From positions 58,515,512 to 58,579,511 of the forward strand of contig OY997651.1 in assembly GCA_963921795.1 (NCBI GenBank): DNA of 64,000 bases. The letters run 5' to 3'. Position numbers and translations under genes: made by a program. The notes under the pieces were generated by a model. It worked only from the letters and a program-made list of their open reading frames with translations. It did no database searches and had not been told where the DNA came from. Below are positions 54,157-64,000 of this stretch, piece after piece. This DNA is from Nannobrachium achirus. Taxonomy: Eukaryota; Chordata; Actinopteri; Myctophiformes; Myctophidae. Every line of letters starts with the position of its first letter. The first letter of the stretch is position 1.

Positions 54157-54460
54157 AAAAATAGCAGATATACAAGCGCACAGCGCGGCACTGAGTGCCG
54201 CAATGCGAGCTTGTAGATCTGCTATTTTTGAAAAGTCGTGAAAATGTGTGCAAATCTTTGAATATAGTATGTATTTTTTAAGCGAACATCATCCCCGGAA
54301 TGAAATATTTTGAGATGGAGGGTCCGTGGCCAAATACATATCATTTTGGGTTTCCTTTATGTGAAAAAGTTTGAGCACCACTGACATAGAAACAGAAAAC
54401 CGAAACCACAGTGAATCCTTGGACCCAGGGCCCAGGATTTGTTGTGACACCCCTGAGTGG
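54090..54460. mobile_element. hAT element related to 44516-45028, inverted
   Basis: The right end GTTGTGACACCCCTG and inner AATGATATG(T)ATTTGGCCA and GTTTGAGCACCACTGAC words match the 513-bp element in inverted order. It holds hairpin H7. The left end and target duplication are not clear. Confidence 0.65.
54157..54229. repeat. Hairpin repeat H7
   Basis: AAAAATAGCAGATATACAAG...GCGGCAC paired with GTGCCGC...CTTGTAGATCTGCTATTTTT; 35-bp arms with four or five mismatches, loop TGA. Closest relative of H5. Confidence 0.92.
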
Positions 54461-54754
54461 GAGAACAGTTTTGGAGGAGAAGGGGAGGATGAGGTGGAGA
54501 GCTATTTGCGCCAAAAGCCAACAGCGTCAACTTGCCTTTAGCATTGGAATGCAGAGAAACTGACAAACTGGGCAGCGGCCGATGATTAATTATCGCCTAT
54601 AGACAATAGCTGTGGAATGCTGTCACACATTCCTTCACATAAGACAGCAGTGAAGGCACGCAACATTTCAGCCCGTTCTCATCCCCCCTGCTTCACCCCC
54701 CTGACACGTTTTGGACTCGCTTTCAGCGTCATCCCGTCAGATGCGGAGGGAGAG

Positions 54755-54895
54755 TCTTAGTGCACATGTGCCGACACGTTTAGTCGAATATGTTTCTACC
54801 ATTAGTGGGAATCGAACCCGGGCCTTAGCCACCCTAACCCTAACCCTAACCCTAACCCTAACCCTAACCCTAACCCTAACCCAGCCATGCTTAAA
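54755..54895 (-). repeat. tRNA-like SINE head with telomere-like insert
   Basis: B-box-like GTGGGAATCGAACCCGGGC (complement of GTTCGATTCCCAC) at 54806-54824 is followed at once by CCCTAA repeats (54831-54881) and then CCAGCCATGC, the expected tRNA 5' side. The telomere-like tract has replaced the anticodon/D-arm part. Related to 13895-13985 and 60637-60755. Confidence 0.65.
54831..54881. repeat. Interstitial telomere-like repeat (CCCTAA)n, perfect
   Basis: Eight uninterrupted hexamers, more regular than the tract at 14043. A run of about 18 G follows at 54917-54934. Confidence 0.95.
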
Positions 54896-54934
54896 GGGGA
54901 ACACTTCACTGTAATGGGGGGGGGGGGGGGGGGG

Positions 54935-56060
54935 GTATTTTCAAAAAGCACTGAAATGTTAACACTAGCTTTTCCAAAAAGGGTAAGTATGGATTCCAAG
55001 GTCGCCGGTTTGTTCCCCACTTTGACCAAAAGTAACCTGACAGTAACAAGTGCTCTTGCTGTGTGTGATGCGAAATGTAAATAAGTGTAGAGAGCCGTCC
55101 CGCCACAACAAGAGCGATAATTGTAAATTATGGGCATACCCATACCACAGTTAATGGTAACAGGCATGCTGGGCCACTGATTCAGCCCAGGAAAAAGAGT
55201 TGGAGAGGCCCTCATTGCGCGCTATAGAGAGAGATCTCTCTCTATAGCGCTGCTGCTAATCAAAGATTTGCCATTTCAGATCATGACAAGTGACAAGCCA
55301 GTGGGCCAATGTACATGATTTATATTTCGTCATTGTCGGGTGAAAACCTTGTTTGTCCAAAACCGTTTGTTTTGTATTTATCATTTTAAAAATGATTTAA
55401 ACTAGTGAAAACAGCCGATCTACAAGCACACAATGCCTCACACCGCGAGGCGTTGTGTGCTCGTTGTGTGATCTGCTGTTTTCACTACTTTTGTGCAACG
55501 GCCTTGTATGATGAATCAGGGCTTTGCTTTGCAATGTATACATTTGAAACTTGGTTTCTGCTCGACAGTGACGATTTACTTTGTTGGCCGCCCAGCCCCC
55601 AAAATGGAACGAAGGCAGACATTTTATTTTTAATGTTTTCCTAATGGCTGGCCTGGACCGTCCAGGAAAGAACCGTCCGTTCGGAGTTGTCCCGCTTTTC
55701 CCAGTGGCCAGCACGTCCCTGAATGGTAATGATAGTAGACGATGACAGTGGTGAATGGCAATCATTGGCATCAGTTTCAGAGTAATTTGATTAATAATGC
55801 AATTATAATCCATCTGTAGGCCTATTTTCAGGGTGTCAGTAGACCTATAGGTAACAAAGCCTATGAGTTTGGTTGCTTGCATGCAATACATAGCCTACTG
55901 TCATCAGTGCATATACAGTTCACTTTAAAACCATTAGTCCTTGCATATTATAGAAAGCCATCAGTTGTATGTGTGTGTATAGGGCACAGCTTCCCTGTGA
56001 CATGTACAATGTGTTTTCCCATGTTTAAGTTGTGTTGCAGGGGAACATGTTACAGACACT
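54935..56060. other. No gene seen; contains H8 and a 32-bp perfect palindrome
   Basis: 55219-55250 (GCGCTATAGAGAGAGA and its exact complement, no spacer) is a perfect palindrome. Other frames unrecognised. Confidence 0.6.
55405..55485. repeat. Hairpin repeat H8
   Basis: GTGAAAACAGCCGATCTACA...CACACAATGCCTC paired with GAGGCGTTGTGTG...GATCTGCTGTTTTCAC. TA lies on the left (TAGTGAAAAC) and right (GTTTTCACTA), so it may have inserted at TA. Confidence 0.9.
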
Positions 56061-56334
56061 CCTCTGGATGGAAGTGATAGGTTTTTGCCTTCTTTGCCGT
56101 GCTCATCTTGGTAAAACCTTTCCTTTTTTACTAGACTTAATACTGCCTTCCCCCACGCCATCCACTCTTGAAAACAACAAGGCATTGCATTGTGGGTTTC
56201 ACCCAACAGCCAGTTGAGAGTCAGGCACCAAAATCCTTTGTGGCTGCCCTGCACATAATTGCATTTTCGCTGGATACTTGACTGTTGCTCTGTACATGAT
56301 CTTGTTCTATTTTGTTCCCCTCTGCACCAAACAC

Positions 56335-56985
56335 TCTTTGAAAATAGCTGATCTACAAGCTCACACAGACTCGCACAAAGGCCCATCACTGTGCTAAGCC
56401 AACTGGCAGGATTAAGCCATGCAATGCACAGGTAATGGATGCACACATTGCCTTTAGTATTGCTGCATACCTGGTAAACTTGACTGTTTGTTCTGTTCAT
56501 TAATCTGCTCCCCCCCACACCTCGCCCAAGACAGCTCTCGGGATTCAGCCAAGCAATGGCCAGGTAATGGATGCCACACATTATTGACCCCAACTCTGTG
56601 AAAATAGTCCATCTACATGTTCCCGCCCTCTTCTCTCTGCCAGCCCCAGTCAAAGGCCCACCGCTGTGCCAATACAGCTCTCGGGATTCAGCCAAGCAAT
56701 GGACCGGTAATCGATATCACACATAATAGAATTATTGATGGATACGTGGTGACTGTTTGCCTTGTACTTGAGCTGCTCTTTTCCCCCCTGTACCTCTGTG
56801 AAAATAGCCCATCTACAAGCTCACAGCAACTCACACCAGGTTTTCACTCCACCAGCCCCAGTGAAAGGCCAAGCCAGCTCTCAAGATTCAACCAAACATG
56901 CAAGGATAGTAGATACACAATTATTTTGCACCAGTATGCCTAAGGTTGCCTACCCCTCTGGTATAGTGATTATAACAGCCATACA
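56335..56985. repeat. Degenerate tandem repeat with hairpin arms, copy 2
   Basis: Counterpart of 43260-43985, lacking the CTGAATACTGC triplication (replaced by a junction near 56587). Arm words near 56338, 56602 and 56806. Confidence 0.7.
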
Positions 56986-57215
56986 ACACAGCACAAAATA
57001 TTAAACCAGCCTGACTAAACTTACTGAGTAAGTACATGGAAAAATGATTTCCTCATTCCTCTGCTGGGCTCTCTGTGCTCGGGTGACTGTGATCACGTTG
57101 GCTGTGAATGGTTGGATCAGGTTCCAAAATGCCATCAGGTGCTCAAAGGTAGCAAATCAAGACAAATTAAGATTGTCATTGTTTATAACGATAAGCAAGG
57201 TTTTGCTTTAATGTA

Positions 57216-58020
57216 ATGGCATTCACACACATTCATTTACATAAATTAATAACGCATATGAAATTGCTATGCTTTATGCAAGCTGCGAAGCCGTGGGAAA
57301 GACGCTGCAGAGCCCCGAAGCATAGTGCCCTCGGTGCGCTCCAGTGCACTGACACTGATACGCTCAAAAAGCGCATGGAAAGTCTGAGAAGTGTTGACAA
57401 AGTGAAGGAGATGATGAGCGTTCCTCGCAAGCAGGCCTAAAAATGCCAGCCGCCGCCAGTCCCAGCGGAGAGAGCTAAACCCCCGCTCGTCATTGCCAAA
57501 CCAAGCCGACGTGGCTTTTACGAGGCTGTTGATTTGGTGTTGTTGGAGGTGAACAGAAGATTTGACCAAGACGCTATGCAAATAGCTGCAAACAGAGAGA
57601 TTGCAGTAATGCAGGCAGCAGAGGGGAAATCTTTTGATTTGTTGGAGCCTCCACCTACCCAATAAGATAGATAAAGGGCGCCTTGATCTCCAGCTGAAAA
57701 TGCAGGGTGATTTTATCAAAGAGTAAAAATCCTAAATGCAAAACAGTACAAGAAGTAGCATCCCGTGTTTCCCAGCTCCAGCCACAAACGAGAACCCTCC
57801 TTTCAGAAGCTGAAAAAGTAATGGAGCTATGCCTGTGTTTGCACATCTCTGTGGCCTCATCTGAGCACACCTTTTCTGCCCTGCGTCGCCTGAAAACCTG
57901 GCTGTGCAGTACCATGACACAGAAGCGACTCACTGACCTGTCCCTAATGCACGTCCACCCTGATATTCTCAAGAGGCGTCTTACTTATTATAATGCAGCT
58001 GCCGCCGTGCAGAATAGGCC
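57216..58020 (+). pseudogene. hAT transposase fragment (ZMYM1-like), copy 2, uninterrupted
   Basis: Plus strand: DTLKKRMESLRSVDKVKEMM (57356), then the uninterrupted CTCGTCAT site, YEAVDLVLLEVNRRFDQDAM, EVASRVSQLQPQTRTLLSEA, then SSEHTFSALRRLKTWLCSTM and LSLMHVHPDILKRR. The dimerisation domain is fully open here, unlike copy 1. Upstream catalytic parts are absent, so it is a 3' fragment. Confidence 0.78.
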
Positions 58021-59094
58021 TGGCTATGTGTTACTGTTGTGTGTGTATACATGTATTGTTTTAAACTGCCGCCGAGCACAATAGCCCTATACTATGCACC
58101 TTTTTCTTGTGTGTGTTGTGTGTAATACAGTGATGCAGTGCTGATTATGTTTGGGGGTAGCGGTTTTCAGGACGCCATGCGCACGTCGCTTAACACCCAC
58201 TATGGAGACAGGTCTATTGATATGCATACAGGCTTGTTTCTTTCTTAAAACACCCTGTTTTGATACTGAAGCGTTGTTGAAGTGTGAAGTAACTTGGGGG
58301 GTTTTGGGATCAATGCATGTCCATTTGCGTTAGAGGCATGACCCCTTATCAGAAAAGATATGGAGCATTTATACATGTATTATTCTAAGCTGGCTATGCA
58401 CCTTTTTCTTGTATGTATGTGTTGTCAGTGTGAGTGTAGTATGTGCACAATAAATGCGTGCCCAAAGTTTGAATTTGTCTACTTATTTCATTCTTGCAAT
58501 TCATATAAAGTGTTTGCCAACATGTGTAAAAATCAGTTGGCTTTGATGTGGTTTAATGTATAGGCCTATAGGACATAATATTATTTCTACTGTATTCTTC
58601 TGATCTTATGGGCCATTATTTGGCTAAATATCAGCCTGAAGCATTAAGCTTGCGCGTGGGGCAAGATGAACCAAATGCCTTGAGGTAAATTGAACTATGT
58701 GAATCACCATTCATATTTCTATTTGGTCTTTGCTACTCAAATTATGCTGAATGATCTTTCATTTTGATGAATACACTCTTTTAAGAGAAGTTTTCAATAT
58801 TATATTAACAATTTTCAAATAATAAAAGGTTCTGAATAACATTTTATTTAATTGTTTTTTACTTTCTATCCCACGATTTTGTAACCCATTTTTTTCACCC
58901 AGTGCCAATTGTCTAAGCTATGTAATCCTAGGCTCTGTTCCCCCTCTGCCGTGCCTGGGGAGACAACAGACTGACCTCATGCTTCCTTCAATGCATGAGA
59001 AGTCCAAGTTGTCTATTTTCACCTGACAGGGGGGATTTCCCCGGTTTGGACATAGCGCGTGGAAGGAACACGTTATTCCTACCAGTTCCTTTCC
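58021..59094. other. 3' non-coding part of copy 2; piggyBac empty site at 58781
   Basis: Colinear with 45560-47280 but without the 612-bp MITE; CTCTTTTAAGAGAAG is intact. Confidence 0.7.
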
Positions 59095-59365
59095 CCTCCA
59101 TCAGGCGCCCTGGCTGGTCAGGGGGAGGCATTATTGAGACCAGGATTACTGCATGTTTGTGTGAGGGTATCTACCCTAGGAGACACGGGGAGAACATGCA
59201 AACTCCACACAAAAAGGACCTTTCGCCAACCCCACCTAGGGTGTGGGCGCTGATGACGCAGAGGAGAGAACACGCCCCCAGCGCCCACAGCTTCCCTGGC
59301 GGGAATCGAACCCAGGACCTTCTAGGTTTGGGGCGACAGTGCTGCCAACTGCACCACGTGCCCCC
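59095..59365 (-). repeat. tRNA-headed SINE, copy 2 (fuller)
   Basis: Like 47280-47495 but with the GGGAGAACATGCAAACTCC body (complement of GGAGTTTGCATGTTCTCCC) retained. B box GGGTTCGATTCCCGCC. Frames across it are meaningless. Confidence 0.82.
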
Positions 59366-59944
59366 CTATTTAATTGGTTTTAATAGTTTTTCTTAAGGAT
59401 TAAATAACCGTAAGAAAATAAATAAGACTATTTGCAAAAGGGAGATGTGTTATTCAAATATTTCTGATAAGTAAATACATTATTTGTTCAAGTTTAAACT
59501 GTTAAGTTAAGAATATCTTGTGGGGCAACTTACTCCTTGACTTGGATCAACTTACCCCTGAACTGGGGCAAGTTGAGACACGTAAGTCATATTTTTATGG
59601 CCCTTTTTCATAGATGCTAACTCTTAATTTCAAATGATAGAAGACATCCTGAAATATGTGTAGATGTTTTGATTTTACTGCCATGTCACTTTGTCTTGCT
59701 TCCAGGGCAACTTAAGCAAAAAGTGGTTCATCTTATCCTGTTCTCCCCTATACACACGTGAGAGCATGCAGTAAGACTGGGTACAATTACAATATGTGTT
59801 GTGCTTCTAATGTTAATCACCCTGTAACTCTACCACTTTGGAGCTGCTTTTAGCATTTTCAATGCTACCATGTAAGAGTGCAAGTATTGTTATGCTGATG
59901 AGGCCTATCAGATATACAGTGAGCAATGCTGTATCTATTACAGA
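59366..59944. other. No gene seen
   Basis: AT-rich copy of 47496-48036. Confidence 0.5.
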
Positions 59945-60250
59945 TTAACTATTATTAGAACGATGCTGTGCCATCCATGTTTTGACATAGTGTGTTGGCT
60001 GGAAACTAGTTACAGGGGGCCATTTTCATTGATCACCATCAAATTACTAATTGGACAACGCCATGCAAGATCTCCTGTCAGTGCATATAAGGTTCATAAG
60101 ACTGAAAGCTCTTTCACTCTCTGCTGTGCTGCAAGGGATGGTCTTCATGCATTGCATTAGTGGCTTTAGGCTTTCAGGTTCACTTTGTGGCTCCTCAACT
60201 AATTCTTTCATTGCATAAATGCAGAGCCGTTTCACTTGTGACTCACCAAA
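59945..60250 (-). pseudogene. hAT transposase C-terminus (KIAA1586-like), copy 2
   Basis: Minus strand MKTIPCSTAESERAFSLMNL, ICTDRRSCMALSN, then a small deletion. It extends further upstream than copy 1 (ELVEEPQSEPESLKPL). Same decay pattern, so it was dead before duplication. Confidence 0.78.
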
Positions 60251-60255
60251 GCATG

Positions 60256-61919
60256 GGTTAGGGGGATAAAGGCCAGGTGTTTTGATCCAGAACGGTGAGA
60301 TCTTTAAGCAGTTTATCACTGAATCACCTTTCTAAATAGTTGGCGAGACTTTGTAGGAACTGGTTCGGATTGCTTGCCTTTAGCTTTGCATTTGAATGCA
60401 GAGAAACTGACAAACTGGGCAGCGGCTGACGATTAATTATCGCCTATAGCTGTGGAATGCTGCCACACATTCCTTCACAGAAGACAGCAATGAAGGCACG
60501 CAACATTTCAGCCCGTTCTCACCCACCCTGCTTCACGCCCCTGACGCGCTTCGAACTCGCTTTTGGCATCATCCATTCCTGGCAGATGAGGAGGGATGCT
60601 TTCGGCGTTATCCCGTCAGACACGGAGGGAGAGTCTTAGTGCGCATGCGCCAAAACATGTCTACTCGAATATGTATATACTGTTAGTGTGAATTGAACCC
60701 AGGAATGAATGATTGCAGTCATGCTGCCCTACTGACTGAGCTAAAGCTGGGGAACACTTGACTCTAAGGGAGAAGAAAAAAGGGAAAAGGAGAGAAATCT
60801 TGAGAAAAAAAGAAGGGAAAGGATGCAATTCTAACTGAAATGTTAACACTAACCTTTCCAAAAAGGGGAAGTATAGATCCCACGGTCGCCGGTTCGATCC
60901 CCGCTTTGACCAAAAGTAGTAACAAGTGCTCTTGCTGTGTGTTGTGAAATGTAAATAAGAGTAGAGAGCTGTCCCGCCACTGGGCATACTCAAATCTTAG
61001 ACCACTGGGCATACCCAAAGCGTCCCATACTTGAAGCAATAGGTATACCCGTGGCGTCCCCTGCTGTGACGCAGTAGGGTACATGACAGGGCATCAGGTG
61101 CCTGACACTTGGGGGTGAGAATGTGTTGGACATTTACATGAATGAAGTAGCCTGTTTTTTTTCCCCCAGCGGTCACTTTCGCCTCATAGCTAGAAGGTCC
61201 TGTGTTAGATTCCTGCTGGGGGACTGATAAGGTAGAATTATGATACATAATTCTGTGATTTGTGTATGAAGCTCATATGACCATATAAGTTATATTATGA
61301 ACTGAACTTACAGTATAGGAGACCACATTTTGGTCGGATACTCTAAGCTCAGGCTAATAGATTACAGGTCATAGTAACTTTGGTTGCCATGACTGTAATC
61401 ATGTTTTGGTTTATACTGTATGTCACTAGTGGAAAGTTACAACACTACGTGTCACTGTCTTCCTTGTTATGATCTGGGAACGAATGAATGAGTCCCACGA
61501 TTCTTACTGTTATAACTGTACTCTTTATATACATGTTAACTTCCATCTTGGAAGAGAGAGAGAATTAGCAAGCTACCACTATGGTATGCTCACTGTTTGT
61601 CTCCTTGTCTGACTCTCTCCAAATACAGCAATTTATGGACTGTCCTTTGGCTCGTCTCTGTTTTATTTTGGTTATGGATTTATAGATCCATATTCCATAT
61701 TTATTTAACTTTATTCATAATTATTTAAGTTTCAGGGACGCTGTCGGCGTGATTCCTCCTCCGCGTCATCAGCGCCCGCCCACACCCTAGGTGGGGTTGG
61801 CGAAAGGGCCTTTCTGTGTGGAGTTTGCATGTTCTCCCCGTGTCTCCTAGGGTAGATACCCTCACAAAAACATGCAGTAGTCCTGGTTTCTATACCGCCT
61901 CCCCCCTGGCGAAAGGGTG
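60256..61919. mobile_element. 1.66-kb insertion relative to copy 1; patchwork of SINEs
   Basis: Copy 1 runs directly from GACTCACCAAGCAT to ATGGCAGCCTGG (48345). Here 1.66 kb intervenes. It contains a stretch like 54540-54760 (AATGCAGAGAAACTGACAAA), a tRNA-like head (60637-60755, minus), a second head with AGAAGGTCCTG (61165-61225, plus) and a SINE body (61736-61915, plus). No clear termini or target duplication. Confidence 0.65.
61736..61915 (+). repeat. SINE body fragment
   Basis: CCACACCCTAGGTGGGGTTG, then TGTGTGGAGTTTGCATGTTC, TCCCCGTGTCTCCTAGG, opposite in orientation to the copies at 47280 and 59095. No tRNA head at the left. Confidence 0.8.
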
Positions 61920-62705
61920 CGTATGGCAGCCTGGAACGTTTGTTCAAATGCAGCTAAACCTGACATGTTAGTAAACGTGCCACAATTAACAATAATGCAT
62001 TGCACCTGTGCAGCTGACCTGCGGAAACTGGGAATATACCATTTTGTCAAGATGGGGAGAATACAAGTGTGGAGAATATAATTATAATACCTTGTTAAAA
62101 GTGACCATTTTTGTTACATTTTGCATTTGTAGTTATTTTACTGTAGTTTAACAACATAACATTAACCAGTACAGATAGACAAAGAGACATTCATGGTTTA
62201 TATTTAAAAGTAACTTTTATTTTCCCCCCTGGACCCAGGGTATGGCAGCTGCATACCCCTGCCATACCCAATTGACTCCCCTGGATGTCAGGGTCTTTCA
62301 AGGAGCTACAAATGTCTGCCTTAACATCCTTTACTTTACATCCTCAGCCGCCTCGGAGTGGAACATGTCTACCAGTCTGTTTCCTGGAATGTCTGAAGGG
62401 TTACTGATTCTTAAATTAAAGAGTGAAAGACTTTTCTATGGACATAAAACTTTTAGGAAAAAATACATTTCTCCATTTACTGCTTGCTCATGAAGATGTG
62501 CTATCCAAATCCATGCATCATCACTGACTCATGAAATTGTTCATGATGCGACAGATGCGTCATGTCTATTAAATGAATGGATGTATGAAATACTTAAAAC
62601 CCTTTATTCTATTAAATGGACGGACACAAACCCAGGACTCTTAGTACAAAGGTACAGTTACTTACAGTACTTGGACCCAACCCCCCATTATACCAAACGT
62701 CTCTG
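61920..62705. other. End of the duplicated region, then no gene
   Basis: 61920-62095 matches 48345-48516; after it the sequence is not shared. Open frames lack family signatures. Confidence 0.55.
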
Positions 62706-62825
62706 CAAAAAAATTGCCGATCTACAAGCTCACAGCAAATCAACGCGCTGCAAGCTTGTAGATAGGTTATCTCTAGCCAACGTCCCCCACTGAATATGGA
62801 TCTGGCTTAAAGTGGTTAAAGCTTC
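62706..62825. repeat. Hairpin-bearing repeat H9
   Basis: Inverted relative of 24475-24625: TTGCCGATCTACAAGCTCAC paired with GCAAGCTTGTAGATAGG, followed by TCTCTAGCCAACGTCCCCC. Confidence 0.8.
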
Positions 62826-62879
62826 ATCAGTGCCTTAAGTGTACAGTAGATTACCCTGACAGACTGCCCCAAGAAAAGG

Positions 62880-62979
62880 CAAAGGTGCAGGGACAGGATG
62901 GTGTGACCATCAAAGTTGTGCAGCCCCTCTGTCCATTCTTGGTATTAAAGAGGTGTGTGAATTCCCTCTGTGTGTGCGC

Positions 62980-63030
<51 letters not shown>

Positions 63031-63130
63031 CGCGCGCGTGTGTGTGTGAGTGTGTGAGAGAGAGAAAGACAACATGAATGAATAGTGAATAACTGTTATA
63101 CTTAAAACATTGAATGAAGCAAAATAACCA
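62880..63130. repeat. GT microsatellite and flanks, paralogous to 24645-25040
   Basis: GT tract at 62969-63060 with GCGC interruptions. Both flanks match the earlier locus. Confidence 0.9.
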
Positions 63131-64000
63131 GTTAAAGGATCAATAATGTATTCATGAACTAAACATACTCTTTAATATGCCACTGTATGTCACTATGGTT
63201 GGCTTTGTGGGTTATCAACATCGGATCTGAGAGAGGAATCTTTCCAGTGCAAAAGTTCTCAAGAGGTATGAGGTGCTTTGGCGGTCTCTCTTCACTCTGG
63301 GAACATGCATCCTTTGGCATTACTTTATGTGGTGAAGACACATCAGGTGACAAGTGAGGTCAAAGCAGCTCCCTCAGGTAGATATAAGCCCGTTTTCCAC
63401 TGACATGGCCCAACACCACACCACTCCACACCGCCCACTTGTGCCAGGTTTTCCACTACAAGGACCTGGGTAGAGCGGTGTGAAAGTGGTACTAAACCTG
63501 GTACTAAGAAGTATCCACTACAGAGTAGGTCTGAGCTGGGCCACTGACTGACTTTTCATTTAGACCACCAGGATATAGTTGTAATACATTATAATAGATT
63601 ATATTGTGTTATAATCACTGTTATAATATATTTTAGTGTATTATAAGTATCATAGTAATTAATACATTATACTAATTTATAGTGTATCATAATCACAGTT
63701 ATAATCCATTAAAGTGTATTATAATTAGGATAGTTGTAATACAAATTTGTATTGTATTATAATCATAGTTAAAAGGATAAATTTATTTTTAAACGATAGG
63801 GGTACTTTTGTGTAATGGAAAATGTCGATATTTTTATGTGGTGTGGTGTGGTGTGGTGTAGTGTTGTGTAGTGTGGTGCTAAAGCTGCAGTCGAAAAGGG
63901 GCTATAGATTATCCTCAGTACTGTGACCTTCAGGATCCAGAACAAACCTTTAGGAACATTTCAGGTCGGGTCTGATTCAAGTGCCATTTTGCTATTGACT
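63131..64000 (-). pseudogene. SWIM zinc-finger gene relic S4 (3' end, runs off the edge)
   Basis: Minus strand C-terminus in frame: NFCTGKIPLSDPMLITHKA. Upstream it lacks the GTACA tract (deletion at about 63353) and is interrupted by a 517-bp element. The SWIM motif itself would lie beyond the window. Confidence 0.65.
63387..63903. mobile_element. PIF/Harbinger-like element 2, 3-bp TSD, empty sites in S1-S3
   Basis: ATA at 63384-63386 and 63904-63906; S1-S3 read GTAGATATAGATTATCC without insert. Ends AGCCCGTTTTCCACTGACA and the complement of AAAAGGGGCT. Interior is TTATAAT-rich (63570-63770) and has a GGTGT tract (63838-63880). Ends resemble those at 11673 and 12743. Confidence 0.85.

Noticed and set aside
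54831-54881. Chromosome end
   Set aside because: Normal repeat-rich sequence continues on both sides, so the tract is interstitial.
55961-56695. 244-aa minus-strand frame
   Set aside because: Passes through the degenerate tandem repeat and hairpin arms (repeated CELVDQLF peptide); not conserved as a protein in the copy at 43260-43985.

Overview
The window looks like gene-poor, repeat-saturated nuclear DNA of a ray-finned fish, most likely a teleost. The pointers are long CA/GT microsatellites, tRNA-headed SINEs, many hAT, piggyBac and PIF/Harbinger-like elements, a Ty3/gypsy element, THAP and SWIM-finger gene relics, and frequent AGGCCTA words. I find no intact host gene, no functional tRNA or rRNA gene, no CRISPR array and no bacterial signal. 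Nearly every coding trace is a transposase, retrotransposon or repeated-gene fragment carrying stops or frameshifts. Species and chromosome cannot be told from the sequence.

Layout. 1-5.9 kb: long repeat copy A with a THAP start, partly repeated as copy B at 21.4-23.7 kb. 6.3-7.2 kb: GC-rich duplicated block. 7.2-15.0 kb: three tandem copies of a broken DDE-transposase gene (minus strand); two carry the same MITE, the third carries two other insertions. 16.9-20.5 kb: plus-strand relic of a DUF6589-like gene split by a hAT element. 24.5-25.8 kb and 62.7-64 kb: two related loci with a hairpin repeat, a GT tract and the 3' end of a SWIM zinc-finger gene (minus). 25.76-42.59 kb: one minus-strand Ty3/gypsy element stretched to about 17 kb by nested insertions: solo LTR (itself hit by a hAT), SINE pair, 4.5-kb THAP long-inverted-repeat element (hit by a hAT MITE and a second long-TIR element), 5.7-kb hAT-like element (hit by a 4.3-kb near-palindrome) and a piggyBac MITE. 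42.8-48.5 kb and 56.0-62.1 kb: a duplicated hAT-transposase region whose two copies supply empty sites for each other's insertions. 49.3-53.6 kb: tandem SWIM-gene copies, one split by a second, internally deleted copy of the same gypsy element.

Because so many segments are duplicated inside the window, target-site duplications and empty sites can be read directly and a relative insertion order worked out. In four places a reading frame resumes across the insertion once one target-site copy is removed.

The least explained signal is a family of 45-80 bp near-perfect hairpins with arms close to AAAATAGCNGATCTACAAG, present at nine or more places in unrelated contexts, one with perfect 35-bp arms. 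The same arm also recurs as a half-site inside a degenerate tandem repeat. Second in interest is the set of long-inverted-repeat elements, one holding a spliced-looking exon pair and one holding telomere-like repeats between inverted tRNA-like sequences.
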